Notes: generated by a model not told the origin, from the sequence alone. A stretch of DNA of 64,000 bases from Poa pratensis (GCA_947311845.1 CAMZMU010000107.1:14675949-14739948), one strand, 5' to 3'; shown: positions 34,018 to 46,124, numbered from the stretch's first letter. Numbers and translations: made by a program.

Positions 34018-34326
34018 CTCACCGACGACCAGTGCTCGCTCGGCAGGTCGCTCACCTTGGACCAGATCGTCCAGCTTGCGTCAAGCGTCGCGGTCAAGAA
34101 GGGCGGCATCACGCTGGTGCTCACCGACGAGGACGTGCCCGGGCTGGAGGCGTGCACCGCGTGCCAGGGAGTATACGGCAGCGGCGCGTACCCGGGCTAC
34201 GCCGGGAAGATGCTCGTCGATGCCACCACCGGCGGCAGCTACAACGCTAACGGCGCCGGCGGGAAGAAGTACCTGCTCCCGGCGTTGTACGACCCCGCCA
34301 CGTCCTCCTGCAACACGCTCGTGTAG

Positions 34327-35368
34327 TCCATTTTGCCGATCGTCGGACGTGTGGAGAGTTTTTCCCTGTGCGCTGGAAAAGTTGTATATATACGTGTAAC
34401 TTTGTTGGAGGAAATGAAATTGCTTTGTTCCTTCAGATTGATTCCGGCCCAGTCCCAAGTAAAACACGATAAACAGATACTACAGCTTGTATACTTAGGA
34501 GAGGCTCTCAAAAAAAAAGTAAAACACGATATAGCTCTAGCCGTCTGGCCCATGACTACAAGGCTTGTTTGAAGCGTCGTGCCAGACGCAAACCAAGTCC
34601 AGTATTCACCACCGTTCCATCAAAAAACAAAAGTCCAGTATTAAAAAAAAAAATCTCCTGCAAAAAAAAATTATTTGCTCCGTGTAGGAGTGCTGGCTGC
34701 GCGCGTGTTTTTGTGTGTTATTACAAGTTGGAAAAAAGTATATTGTGAATTGGACGCAAGCACTCCCTCAAGTTAAAAACATCACACTTAATCCACCACA
34801 ACTATTGAAAACCAGACAATTGACCTCCCAAGAGCTTGGTAAGCTGTTTTTCTGCCCCAGAGCTAGAGGTTCTCTTATCTGTAAATATATTGTTCCATGG
34901 CGGAGCTACATGGTGTTCATAATGTCGAGTGACATCGCAACAAATTAATGAACACCATGATACCATGTATGCATACATAGGTTTTGATCCAACAAATTCT
35001 AGAAATGACCTCATTAGTCTTGTGCAACTCATTTTCAGATGTTGACATCACTTGCTGCTAATGCTAACTTCCGACACTGTTAAGATGGAAAAAAAATGAC
35101 CTAATTGTAAATTGTTTCCTAGGTGGCATTTCAGATGTTAAGTCTGCTTTCTTAAGGGATGTTTCAGTTATTATGCATTCTCTGAAAGGTATGCACTCCA
35201 TTTAAAACCCACCTCGCGGAAGATGATGAGCGTGCTAGGCACGTATTTTGATAGATGTTGCGGTTCTAAGTTTGCATCGTAAAATGAAAAGTTTTCATCC
35301 TATACAAATAATAAGATACCATACTAGGGACAGGGAGGCAATAGGAATAGGGAAACTGGGAAGGCACC
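34327..35368. other. Region between EXORDIUM-like pseudogene and GST
   Basis: About 1 kb with A-rich stretches near 34620-34670 and no supported gene. Its end is the promoter region of the GST gene, with TTTAAAAC at about 35200 as a weak TATA candidate. Confidence 0.4.
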
Positions 35369-36732
35369 ATGGCGCATGTCGTGAAGGTGTACGGGACGGC
35401 CAAGTCCTGGAACATATCCAGAGTCCTTGTGTGCCTGGAGGAGGCCGACGTCGAGTACGAGGTCGTTGCCGTCGACTTTCCTGCCGGCGAACACAAGAGC
35501 CCCGCCCACCTCGCTAGGAACGTATGTATAACACTCTCTGGCTCTAATTGCAACGAAATAGGGCTTCTATCCTGTATTATTTATCTTTTTTTACTGCGAC
35601 TAATATCATTGATTACTATAGCTAGTACTAAGTGTTAGATATTTTTTTTAAGATAAAGAGTATATATTAATATCGAGAAGATACCAATTAAACACAGACT
35701 CTGCAACAACGCATTGTCCTAACGACAACACGGATGCACAGAGCTCAAAATAGAAAGAAGAATTACAAAAAAGAAAAGTCCCGCTACAGTGATTTACTCC
35801 TTATAGCAGCATGCCTAACACCACCAAAAACAACACCAGAAGTACAGCTTCTTCAAAAGCGGCGCCTCCAAGAAGGGAACAGTGTTATAGCACCGCCGCC
35901 GCCCTGATCATAGATCATAAGTTTTCACCCTGAAGAAAATCCACACTCGCAAAAGCAATGCCTTCAACAAGGTCATTGCTAGGCACAACCAATTAAGGCT
36001 AGACCTTGGGTTTTCACCCTGAAAGTTTGAACTCTAAACTTCTCCTGTGTTGTCGCCCCCACTTGCCGTTGCCGATGCTCTAAGTTACAAATCACCAAGC
36101 AAATTCCTTATCGCCACCAGGAATCGAACCACCATTACTAGTCTTCATATCTAAGACTCCATGTCCTTCTCCGCACTCTGACTTCACCGGGAAACAGAAA
36201 GGCATGTTCCCAATGGCAACAGACTGCAGAGCTTCGCGACGCTTCCTCTGAAACCAAACGGTCAGAAAAAACATGGCTGCGTCGCGACCGAATCCCACCC
36301 GATCCGACAATCTCCAGGCTTGATTGCCCAATGGAATTCGTCGACGGAGCCTTCCGGAACTTGACAATCCGGCCAGATCGAATAAACAGGTGTCAGACGG
36401 ATCTTCTTCTTGGCGCTTACGGAACCTTAGAACTGCCGCCATTATTCAGCCAAACCAGCCAGCCCACACGCCGCCGGTCAAAGCAACCGAGAGGAGAACG
36501 GCGACATCTTCACCAAAACTGCATCACTCCTTGGATCAGTCCCAGCCGGCCCAGATTTGGGCCTCAGAGCCCAGATCGAACCCGCCACCTGCGTCGCCGG
36601 AGGTCTCGCTGCAGAAGGCGTCGAATCACGCCCACAACCTCTCCTTTGCTCTGCTGGAGGGCACACAACCGGCGAACCGGCCGCCTCCCCAAGCCCCAAC
36701 ACGCCGCGTGACGGCGGGCCTAGGCGGGAGAC

Positions 36733-38239
36733 TGATGACCCACAAGTATAGGGGGTGTATCGAGTACTTTCGATAACTAAGAGTGTCGAACCCAACGAGG
36801 AGCAGAAGGTGTTGACAAGCAGTTTCGATGAAGGATTCACTGTAAATACTCACAGACAAGTTTTTTGGGGTTTTTGATATAGCAGATAAATAAAATACAA
36901 GTAAGTAAAATGCAGTAATAATAATTGCAGCAAGTGGCCCAATCCTTTCTACAACAAAGGACAAGCCGGTCGGTTTACTTATGATGACCAAACGTTCTTG
37001 AGGACACACGGGAATTTAGTCTAGTGCTTTCGCTTCATATAGTTGATTAGTCTTCATTGTTTTGATAAGTGTTGTGTGGGTGAACCTATGCTAATGCACC
37101 GCCCTTCCTAGGACTAATACATACTTGTGATTATACCCCAGCAAGCATCCGCAAATAGGGAAAATAATTAAGATAAATTTAACCACAGCCTTAAACTCTG
37201 AGACCCTGCTATCCCTCACGCATCGATATACCAACGGGGGTTCAGGTTGCTGTCACTCCGGCAACCCCACAATTGAAAAACGAATACACAATGCATTCCC
37301 CTATGCCCATAAAGGTGAAGTGTCATGTAGTCGACGTTCACATGACACCACTAGAAGAATAACACCACAACTTAAATATCAAACCATTAAATATTACTCA
37401 ACATAATTCACTACTAACATTTAGACTTCTCCCATGTCCTCAAGAACTAAACGAACTACTCACACGACATCATATAGATCATGATCAGAGGTGATATAAT
37501 GATGAATAACAATCTGGACATAAACCTTAATTCAACGGTTTCACTCAATAGCATCAACCACAAGGAGTAATTAACACCGGGAAAGTTTCCCCTATGAAAT
37601 ACACAAGATTCAACCCTAGATGTTACAGCGGAACGGAGTAGAGCGGTGGGGATGACGGTGTCGGCGGTGGAGACGATGGTGATGATGATCCCAATGAAGT
37701 CCAGCTCAATGACGATGACGATGGCGACGATTTCCCCCCTCCGGGAAGGAATTTCCCCGGCAGATTTCTCCCTTCCGGAGAGCTTTTCTCTCTCTGGTGT
37801 TTTCCGCCTCGTGGAGGCGGCGGAATATTTCCTCGACGCCCTGTCAGGTGTTAGGGTTTCCAGGGGTAAAGTACGCGAAGGGGCGTCGACTGAGGTGGGC
37901 CTGGGCTCCCTCCCCACATGGTGGCGCGCCAGCCTAGGGTGCCGCGCCATGGGGTGGGGAGGGCCCATGGTGGCCCACCTTGGCCTCCCCTTTTGGCTCC
38001 CTCCGGCATCTGACAAAATAGGAGCTTCTGTATAATTTTCTTCAACTGTTGACCTTCAGAAATATTGTATCCTGACGGTGCTTTTTCCAGCAGAATCCTG
38101 ACTCCGGTGAATAATTCTCCAATAATTATGAAACATGCAAAATAGGTAAAATAACATAAGTATCATCTCTAAAGATGAAATATATCAATGAATAACAGTA
38201 AATTATGATATAAAATAGTGATGCAAAATGGACGTATCA
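36733..38239 (-). repeat. 3' LTR of the Athila element
   Basis: 1507 bp, TGATGACCCACAAGTATAGG ... GACGTATCA on the + strand. In element orientation it starts TGATACGTCCATTTTGCATC, a familiar Triticeae Athila LTR start. Confidence 0.9.
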
Positions 38240-38260
38240 ACTCCCCCAAGCTTAGACCTC
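38240..38260 (-). promoter_or_regulatory. Athila polypurine tract
   Basis: In element orientation AAGCTTGGGGGAGT lies directly before the LTR start TGATACG. This is the plus-strand primer site for reverse transcription. Confidence 0.85.
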
Positions 38261-39624
38261 GCTTGTTCCCAAGCGAAAACTGAGCTCAGTAAACAAGACC
38301 ACATGTTTATGGAGTGAAGTGTCGATAAATAAAATACGGACAAGAAGCATCACATCTATTAAGACACAAGTCATTTTAGATAACAACTTCCTCTCATACA
38401 ACTTAACTTGAAACGAGTAAAGGGAAATCACAAATAAAAGTGCATAGAGGAAATCATAATTGGTGATGGCAAACTTTGTTCTTGGTCAGAGAACAATTAA
38501 CAGATTGTACTTATCTTTCGATCAGAGTCTTTATATTAGAGCTTATATTGCAGAACTCGCATGATCAACTATAACAGTCTCCTTACAGTCATTGATAACT
38601 TTCAAAGTTGCATTCATTCAGATAAAAGACTTGTGCTAAACAAGGAAGGATAAAAGACATGATTGCAAGTAATAACATATAGATGATTGAATCACAACAG
38701 CTCAAATGATTGTTTGAGATAGAGGGGAATAGGTTTACTGACTCCACATGGAAGTAAAAGATAGACCCTTCGTAGAGGGAAGCAGGGATTAAATCATGTG
38801 CTAGAGCTTTTTATGTTTTGAAATCATATAGAGAGTATAAAAATATATGCTTGAGCTATGTATGTCGTTGTCAACGAATCGCAGTAAAGAAAACACTATC
38901 CCCTTGTCAACCAGACTTTCAAGAGTGGCTCCCATTAAGGACGTTATTTCTACCCAAGGGTAGATCATCCCTCTTTTCTTTTGTTTACACATGCATATTT
39001 ATAAATTGGTATGACACTCCTCCCAACCTTTGCTTACACAAGCCATAGCTAACCGAATCCTCGGGTGCCTTCCAACAATCACATACCATGGAGGAGTGCC
39101 TATTTGATAGTTTAACATTTTGGTTTTGCTTCTCATAAATAATTGGCAAGCATGTGAAGAGAATCAAATGGTTAAAGTTATAATTAATTCGGGGCTGGGC
39201 ACCCCAATTGCCAGCTCCTTTTGTAAATGGATAAGCGGATGTATATGCCACTAGTCCAATGGTGAAAGTCTGTCTCACAAGAGTGATAGAGAAACTCTAC
39301 ATAACCCTCATGAGCTAATAAACAGTGACACAAAATAAGGAGTAATAAGGTTTTGAATAATTTAAAGGCAGCACATGAAGTATTTACTTGGAGTGGCGCA
39401 AAATACCACATAATAGGTAGTTATGGTGGACACAAATGGCATGGGTTTTGGCTCAAGGTTTTGGATGCACGAGAAGCGTTTCCTCTCAGTACAGGTTTTT
39501 GGCTAGCAAGGCTGGGTAGCAAGCATAAGAGTTGAGGGATACAAATAAATATACATGTAGTAAAAACAATCATGCAATCTTCCTTGGAAGCACCAATAAT
39601 TTTAACTTGAGAATACTAAGCTTA
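38261..39624. other. Athila 3' untranslated region
   Basis: About 1.4 kb between the coiled-coil ORF and the polypurine tract, AT-rich and without ORFs that show any domain. No env-like gene is visible. Confidence 0.6.
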
Positions 39625-40047
39625 TTAGCCAACAAGAAAGAAAGATGATGAAATAATATATCTACATGTACTTTCCTCTTTTCTACTTACAGTTTTGATT
39701 CTGAACATCGTAGAGTTGCGCTTGTAGTTTGTTGGTGGTCTCATGGAGTGAGAAGATGTCCTCCAGAGCTTTGCAGTCTCCCTCTTGTGTTCAGCCTCAA
39801 GTCCAGACACCATCCTGTTAAAGATGTCCAGTTCACGTTCCGCCATCTTCTTGTATGTAAAGACCTCCTGCTCCAGCTTCTCCATCCTGTCTTCCAGGCT
39901 TCCTTCTCCTTTAGGACCTCGGACGTCTTCCGTCTGCAACTCTCCATCTACGAGCAGCGACTCCTTGGGATGCATCTTCAGCTCGTTCATGTACGGGTTG
40001 ACGACGTTCTCAAAGAAGCTGTCCTTCGGAGGCCCCGACGAAGACAT
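39625..40047 (-). CDS. Athila 3' coiled-coil ORF, unknown function
   Basis: 140 codons from the ATG at 40047. The protein begins MSSSGPPKDSFFENVVNPYM, then HPKESLLVDGE, then a heptad-rich helix (SLEDRMEKLEQEVFTYKKMA, IFNRMVSGLEAEHKRETAKL), so a coiled coil is likely. Similar small ORFs follow integrase in Triticeae Athila elements; I know of no assigned function. A TATATAA sequence lies about 94 bp upstream, so it could have its own transcript. A longer in-frame opening runs upstream to 40344 but lacks similar composition. Confidence 0.6.
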   Translation of the reverse strand: MSSSGPPKDSFFENVVNPYMNELKMHPKESLLVDGELQTEDVRGPKGEGSLEDRMEKLEQEVFTYKKMAERELDIFNRMVSGLEAEHKRETAKLWRTSSHSMRPPTNYKRNSTMFRIKTVSRKEESTCRYIISSSFFLVG

Positions 40048-40141
40048 GGTGGCTCTAGATCTGAAAACAATATCTGGCAGAAACAGCTCGAAACAAAACA
40101 CGACGAAAAGATGATATACGGACCTCGGGGGATCCGGGGGA

Positions 40142-40148
40142 TTATATA
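40142..40148 (-). promoter_or_regulatory. Possible internal TATA box for Athila 3' ORF
   Basis: Minus strand GCTATATAATCCCCCGG, 94 bp upstream of the ORF's ATG. The spacing matches ordinary plant promoters. Confidence 0.45.
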
Positions 40149-40386
40149 GCAAAAAGTTTTGCGACAAAAGGAAGGTACGGGAGAGAAACCGGGTCGGAGA
40201 AGAGCTCCGAGGTGCCCTCCCCATATGGCGGCGCGGCCAGGGGTGGGCCCGCGCCACAGTGTGGGGAGGTGCCCTCGGGCACCTTTTCCTACCCGTTTCG
40301 ATCTCGTAATTTTCCATATTAAATAAAAATAACAAAAATATCAATTAGAAAGTTAAACACGAACTTTTCCTTACCAAAACTATTAC

Positions 40387-41750
40387 CTATTCGAAAACAG
40401 ACTCTGCAGTCCCATCAACTTGATTTTTAATAAAAGTTTCCAGAGTTACCACTCGAATAACATCAACGTCTTCATTATAAGAATCTCCAGAAATATAATG
40501 TTTGAGTCTTTGCCCATTCACCACTTGTGTAGCATTATCTTTCAGTGAAGCAATCTTTATTGCACCTGAACGATACACCTCCACAATGACAAAAGGTCCT
40601 TCCCATTTTGAGAGTAATTTCCCTGCAAAAAATCTGAGACGAGACCGATACAATAGAACTTTCTCACCAACATTAAACTCTCTCTTAATAATTCTTCTAT
40701 CATGCCATTTCTTAACTTTCTCCTTAAAGAGTCTAGCATTTTCATAAGCTTCACTTCTCCATTCATCTAAAGAACTTAATTGGAGTAACCTCTTCTTACC
40801 GGCAAGTTTAAAATCTTTATTAAGTTCTCTCACAGCCCAATAAGCTTTGTGCTCTAATTCTAAAGGCAAGTGACAAGCTTTTCCATAAACCATTTTATAA
40901 GGAGACATACCCATAGGATTTTTATAAGCAGTTCTATAAGCCCATAAAGCATCATTTAACTTACTAGCCCAATTTTTCTAGATTTATTAACAGTCTTTTG
41001 CAAGATAGATTTAATTTCTCTATTTGATAATTCTACTTGCCCACTAGTTTGAGGATGATAAGCTGAAGCAATTCTATGATTAACACCATATTTAGCAAGG
41101 GTCTTTCTAAAACCACCATGAATAAAATGAGAACCTCCATCAGTCATAAGATATCTAGGTACTCCAAACCTAGGAAAATAATATCTAAAAGCATTTTTAA
41201 AGAGGTCTCACCATCAGCACTTTTTGTAGGTATGGCTTCTACCCATTTAGTAACATAATCAACAGCAACAAGTATATGAGTATTACCTTCTGAAGAAGGG
41301 AAAGGACCCATGAAGTCGAATCCCCAACAATCAAATGGTTCAATAACAAGAGTAATTCATAGGCATTTCATTGCGTCTAGAGATATTACCAACTCTTTGA
41401 CATTCATCACAAGATAAAATAAACTTCTTGCATCTTTAAAGAGGTTGGCCAATAAAAACCTGATTGTAGAACTTTTGTGCAGTTCTATCTCCGGCGTGAT
41501 GTCCTCCATAAGCACTACCATGGCATTTTCTCAATATCTTGTTGTTCATATTCGGAACACATCTTCGCATAATACCATCCACTCCTTCTTTATATAAGTG
41601 TGGGTCATCCCAAAAATAATGCCTCAAGTCATAAAAGAATTTCCTTCTTTGCTGAGCTGAAAAGGTTGGAGGCAAGTACTTGGAAACAATAAAGTTAGCA
41701 TAATCAGCATACCAAGGACTATCTCGCGAGCTCACCTTTATTGCAGCCAA
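40387..41750 (-). pseudogene. Athila integrase, broken frames
   Basis: The zinc-binding part at 41436-41750 shows YFWDDPHLYKEGVDGIMRRC and HGSAYGGHHAGDRTAQK (HHCC type). The core at 40956-41147 has [13 protein letters not shown] and [18 protein letters not shown], including the catalytic Glu context. The C-terminal part at 40387-40914 starts MGMSPYKMVYGKACHLPLEL and includes KVLLYRSRLRFFAGKL and KWEGPFVIVEVYRSGAI. Frameshifts lie near 40950 and 41150-41430. Typical Athila/Gypsy order. Confidence 0.85.
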
Positions 41751-42217
41751 TTGTTCATTTGGAAAACTATCATTAACAGGTATGGATCATAAGCAATATT
41801 TTCCAATCTAGACAAATTATCAGCAACAGGATTATCAGCACCTTTCCTATCTACAATATGCAAATCGAATTCTTGTAAAAGTAGCACCCATCTAATAAGC
41901 CTTGGCTTAGCATCTTTCTTTTCCATAAGGTACTTAATGCAGCATGATCAGTATGAATAGTGACTTTTGAATCAACAATATAAGGTCTAAACTTGTCACA
42001 AGCAAAAACTACAGCTAAGAACTCTTTTTCAGTAGTAGCATAATTTCTTTGAGCAGTCAAGAGTTTTACTAGCATAATGAATAACATTCAACTTCTTATC
42101 TACTCGCTGTCCAAGAACAGCACCTACAGCAAAATCACTAGCATCACACATAATTTCAAAAGGTAAATTCCAATCAGGTGGTTCAACTACAGGAGCAGTA
42201 ATTAAAGCCTTTTTCAA
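41738..42217 (-). pseudogene. Athila RNase H
   Basis: Three short overlapping ORFs give WNLPFEIMCDASDFAVGAVL, the YATTEKEFLAVVFACDKFRP block, [14 protein letters not shown] and [20 protein letters not shown], the expected series of RNase H motifs. Single-base frameshifts separate them. Confidence 0.85.
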
Positions 42218-42981
42218 GTTTCAAAAGCTTCCTTACAATCATCATCAAAAACAAAAGGTACATCTTTTTGAAGAAGATTAGTAAGAGGCTTTGAAATTTT
42301 AGAGAAATCTTTAATAAACCTTCTATAGAAACCAGCATGACCAAGAATACTACGAATACCTTTGACATCCCTGGGATAGGGCATTTTCTCAATTGCTTCA
42401 ACTTTAGCTCTATCAACTTCAATACCTCTTTCAGAAATTTTATGTCCCAGAACAATTCCTTCATTAACCATAAAGTGGCATTTCTCCCAATTAAGAACAA
42501 GGTTAGTTTCCTCACATCTCTGCAAAACTTTATCAAGGTTTCGCAAACAGTTATCAAAAGAATTCCCATAGACGGAAAAATCGTCCATGAATACCTCTAC
42601 AATCTTTTCACAAAAGCCATGAAAAATAGCAGACATGCATCTTTGAAAAGTAGCAGGAGCATTACATAAACCGAAAGGCATACGCCTATAAGCATAAGTT
42701 CCATAAGGACAAGTGAAAGTAGTTTTCTCTTGATCTTTAGCTCTAACAGCAATTTGCGAAAACCCAGAATAACCATCAAGAAAGCAAAAATGAGTATTCT
42801 TAGACAACCTTTCTAACATTTGATCAATGAAAGGTAAAGGGTAATGATCTTTCTTAGTAACTTTATTAACTTTCCGAAAATCAATGCACATTCTATATCC
42901 TACAACTACTCTTTGAGGGATGAGCTCATCATTATCATTTGGTACAACAGTAATTCCTCCTTTCTTAGGAACACAATGCAC
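42214..42981 (-). pseudogene. Athila reverse transcriptase
   Basis: A 255-aa uninterrupted piece: KKGGITVVPNDNDELIPQR, RMCIDFRKVNKVTKKDHYPL, FLDGYSGFSQIAV, YRRMPFGLCNAPATFQRCM, then VFMDDFSVYG with the catalytic DD, and LGHKISERGIEVDRAK. The part upstream of the first motif (42987-43319) is in another frame. Confidence 0.9.
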
Positions 42982-42986
42982 AGGAC

Positions 42987-43652
42987 TTACCCATTTACTA
43001 TCAGCAATAGGATATATAATACCAGCTTCAAGAGTTTTAATACCTCATTTCTTACCACATCCTTCATTTTAGGAATTAGACGACGTTGATGTTCAACAAC
43101 AGGCTTTGCATCATCTTCCATATTGATGGCGTGTTGGCAAATAGAGGGAGAAATCCCTTTTAAATCATCAAGAGTGTATCCAATAGCTCCTCGGTGTTTC
43201 CTCAATATTTCCAATAATCTTTCTTCTTCAAAACCTGAAAGCTTAGAACTAATAATAACAGGATATGTTTTCTTATCATCAATATAAGCATATTTAAGAT
43301 TATCAGGTAAAGGTTTCAAATCGAAAACAGGATCCTCCTTTGGTGGTGTGTGGTACCTAAATCTTCAACAGGTAAATTATGTTTAAGAATAGGTTGACGA
43401 AAGAAAATTTCGTCAAGCTCATTCCTTCTTCCCTAAAGACTTCACTTTCATGATCCTCCAGGTGTTGCTGCAAAGGTCATTAGGAGCAAGAGCAATAGAT
43501 GCAAGCTGTTCAACTCTAAAATCCTCATTAGGCAATTCGGTTTCATAAGGAGTTTTAGCAAATTTAGAGAAATTAAACTCATAAGATTCACCAGCAAATT
43601 TAGTCAAGATTTTCTCTTTCTTACAATCTATAATAGCACCACAAGTATTCAA
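42987..43652 (-). pseudogene. Athila protease-RT linker region
   Basis: Two ORFs (42987-43319 and 43419-43652) show PLPDNLKYAYIDDKKTYPVI, GYTLDDLKGISPSICQHAI and LIPKMKDVVRNEVLKLL, the N-terminal region just before RT in Athila polyproteins. It is interrupted by frameshifts. Confidence 0.7.
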
Positions 43653-44235
43653 GAAGGTCTACCAAAAATGATAGGACAAGTTTTACTAGCAGCAGAACCA
43701 AGTACCAAAAAGTCAGCAGGATATTTAATCTTACCACATAAAACTTCCACATCTCGAACAATACCAATAGGAGAGATAGTTTCTCTATTAGCAGCCGAAT
43801 AACCACATCAATCTCTTCAAGTTCACAAGAACCAATTTCATGCATAATTTCCCTGTAAAGCTCATAAGGAATAGCACTGGAACTTGCACCAATATCACAT
43901 AAACCATAATAGCAATGATCACCTATTCTAACAGAAAGCACATGAACACTAGCTTTCCTAGATTTACTAGGATGTGAAACAATATTAGAAGCATCTTCAC
44001 AGAAGATGATGTGCCCATCTTCTACACTTTCAGTTACAAGGTCTTTAATTATCGCTACAGCAGGTTCAACAGTTATTTGCTCATCAGGTTCTATAGGTTT
44101 CTTTGCACTTTTGTTAACCACACTAGTTATAACAGAATGTTCCTTCACTTTAGCAGGAAAAGGAATTTTTTCAATGTAAGCTTCAGGAAGGATGTGATCA
44201 ACAGTATTAACTTCAATACTTTTACCTATAGGCAA
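43621..44235 (-). pseudogene. Athila aspartic protease
   Basis: A 204-aa ORF with VHVLSVRIGDHCYYGLCDIG followed by ASSSAIPYEL; DIGASSS is the variant active-site loop of Athila proteases. The C-terminal third is frameshifted into a Leu/Val-rich tract. Confidence 0.75.
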
Positions 44236-44268
44236 ATCAGTTTTATCTTTATAAGGTTCATGATATTA

Positions 44269-44919
44269 TTAAAACTTTCTTAGGCAATTCGAAATGAGAG
44301 GCAAAAGCTTTATAAAAATTTGCAACAACTTGAGAGTCAAGACCATAAACACACTCATATTTCGAAATTTATCAGTATCCATAAAAGTTTTAATGCATTC
44401 ATAATCATACTTTATACCTGACTCTCTACCTTTGTCGTTCTCCCATCCTTCAGTGTTCTCCTGAATCCGGTCAAGAAGGTCCCATTTAAACTCTTCTTTG
44501 TTGCGTGTGAATGATCCAGAACAAGTAGTATCTAGCAAGGTTTTATCTTGAAAAGAGAGTCTTGCATAGAAATTATCAATAATGACATTACCAGGAAGCT
44601 CATGAATGGGACATTTGAGCATTAATGACTTCAATCTCCCCCATACTTGGGCAATACTCTCTCCATCATGAGGCCAGAAATTATATATAAGACTGTCGAA
44701 CCCAACGAGGAGCAGAAGGTGTTGACAAGCAGTTTCGATGAAGGATTCACTGTAAATACTCACAGACAAGTTTTTTGGGGTTTTTGATATAGCAGATAAA
44801 TAAAATACAAGTAAGTAAAATGCAGTAACAATAATTGCAGCAAGTGGCCCAATCCTTTCTACATCAAAGGACAAACCGGTCGGTTTACTTATGATGACCA
44901 AACGTTCTTGAGGACACAC
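44269..44919 (-). pseudogene. LTR-gag fusion ORF created by deletion
   Basis: A 216-aa ORF starts inside the 5' LTR (residues 1 to about 75, MCPQERLVIISKPTGLSF...LLLLVGFDS) and continues across the deletion junction near 44693 into gag (NFWPHDGESIAQVWGRLKSL, HELPGNVIIDNFYARLSFQD). The native gag start, leader and primer-binding site are missing. The frame stays open through the junction, which is why it reads as one protein. This is a by-product of the deletion, not a normal element gene. Confidence 0.75.
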
Positions 44920-46124
44920 GGGAATTTAGTCTAGTGCTTTCGCTTCATATAGTTGATTAATCTTCATTGTTTTGATAAGTGTTGTGTGGGTGAACCTATG
45001 CTAATGCACCGCCATTCCTAGGACTAATACATACTTGTGATTATACCCCTGCAAGCATCCGCAAATACAAGAAAGTAATTAAGATAAATCTAACCACAGC
45101 CTTAAACTCTTAGACCCTGCTATCCCTCATGCATCGATATACCAACGGGGGTTCAGGTTGCTGTCACTCCGGCAACCCCACAATTGACAACGAATACACA
45201 ATGCATTCCCCTAGGCCCATAAAGGTGAAGTGTCATGTAGTCGACGTTCACATGACACCACTAGAAGAATAACACCACAACTTAAATATCAAACCATTAA
45301 ATATTACTCAACATAATTCACTACTAACATTTAGACTTCTCCCATGTCCTCAAGAACTAAACGAACTACTCACAAGACATCATATAGATCATGATCAGAG
45401 GTGATATAATGATGAATAACAATCTGGACATAAACCTTAATTCAACGGTTTCACTCAATAGCATCAACCACAAGGAGTAATTAACATCGGGAAAGTTTCC
45501 CCTATGAAATACACAAGATTCAACCCTAGATGTTACAGCGGAAAGTGTGGGGATGATGGTGTCGGCGGTGGAGATGATGGTGAAGATGATCCCAATGAAG
45601 TCTAGCTCAATGACGATGATGATGGCGACGATTTCCCTCCTCCGGGAAGGAATTTCCTCGGCAGATTTCTCCCTGCCGGAGAGCTTTTCTCTCTCTGGTG
45701 TTTTCCGCCTCATGGAGGCAGCGGAATATTTCCTCGACGCTCTGTCAGGTGTTAGGGTTTCCAGGGGTAAAGTACGCGAAGGGGCGTCGACTGAGGTGGG
45801 CCTGGGCTCCCTCCCCACATGGCGGCGCGCCAGCCTAGGGGGTCGCGCCATGGGGTGGGGAGGGCCCATGGTGGCCCACCTTGGCCTCCCCTTTTGGCTC
45901 CCTCCGGCATCTGACAAAATAGGAGCTTCTGTATAATTTCCTTCAACTGTTGACCTTCAGAAATATTGTATCCTGACGGTGCTTTTTCCCGCAGAATCCC
46001 GACTCCGGTGAATAATTCTCCAATAATCATGAAACATGCAAAATAGGTAAAATAACATAAGTATCATCTCTAAATATGAAATATATCAATGAATATAAAA
46101 TAGTGATGCAAAATGGACGTATCA
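44694..46124 (-). repeat. 5' LTR of the Athila element, truncated
   Basis: 1431 bp matching 36784-38239. The last 51 bp of the LTR (element orientation) are missing. Small indels separate the two LTRs, for example at about 45543 and 46095. Confidence 0.9.

Larger units (their letters stand above)
23849..34326 (+). pseudogene. EXL: EXORDIUM-like pseudogene split by Tat retrotransposon
   Basis: The 5' part (23849-24207) encodes a signal peptide (VVALVFSMAQLCVGS) and family blocks LMELYETPPS, DIPVSILWYGKFTPAQR and QWWSSIGQLYLSK, stopping at GEQL. The 3' part (34018-34326) resumes with [45 protein letters not shown] and [20 protein letters not shown], then a stop. The two parts are separated by a complete LTR element with a CTCAC duplication. 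Taking one CTCAC copy as the empty site, the frame is continuous across the insertion. A second lesion is present: between DEDV and LEACTAC only two residues (PG) replace the roughly 93 residues found in copy 1, which removes the GFCxxRC, QCPGQCAWPF and GDVGMDGM blocks. That deletion keeps the frame. The gene cannot make a normal EXORDIUM protein. Confidence 0.95.
36733..46124 (-). mobile_element. Athila-lineage Ty3/Gypsy LTR retrotransposon
   Basis: A 9392-bp element bounded by GAGAC (36728-36732, 46125-46129), transcribed on the minus strand. It has two long LTRs, a polypurine tract, gag, protease, RT, RNase H, integrase and a 3' coiled-coil ORF. The RT (GGITVVPN, YRMCIDFRKVNKVTKKDHYP, EVFMDDFSVYG) is of Athila type. 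The start of the element is deleted: about 51 bp of the 5' LTR end, the primer-binding site, the leader and the first part of gag are gone. LTRs look about 97% identical by eye, so it is younger than the Tat element. Confidence 0.9.
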
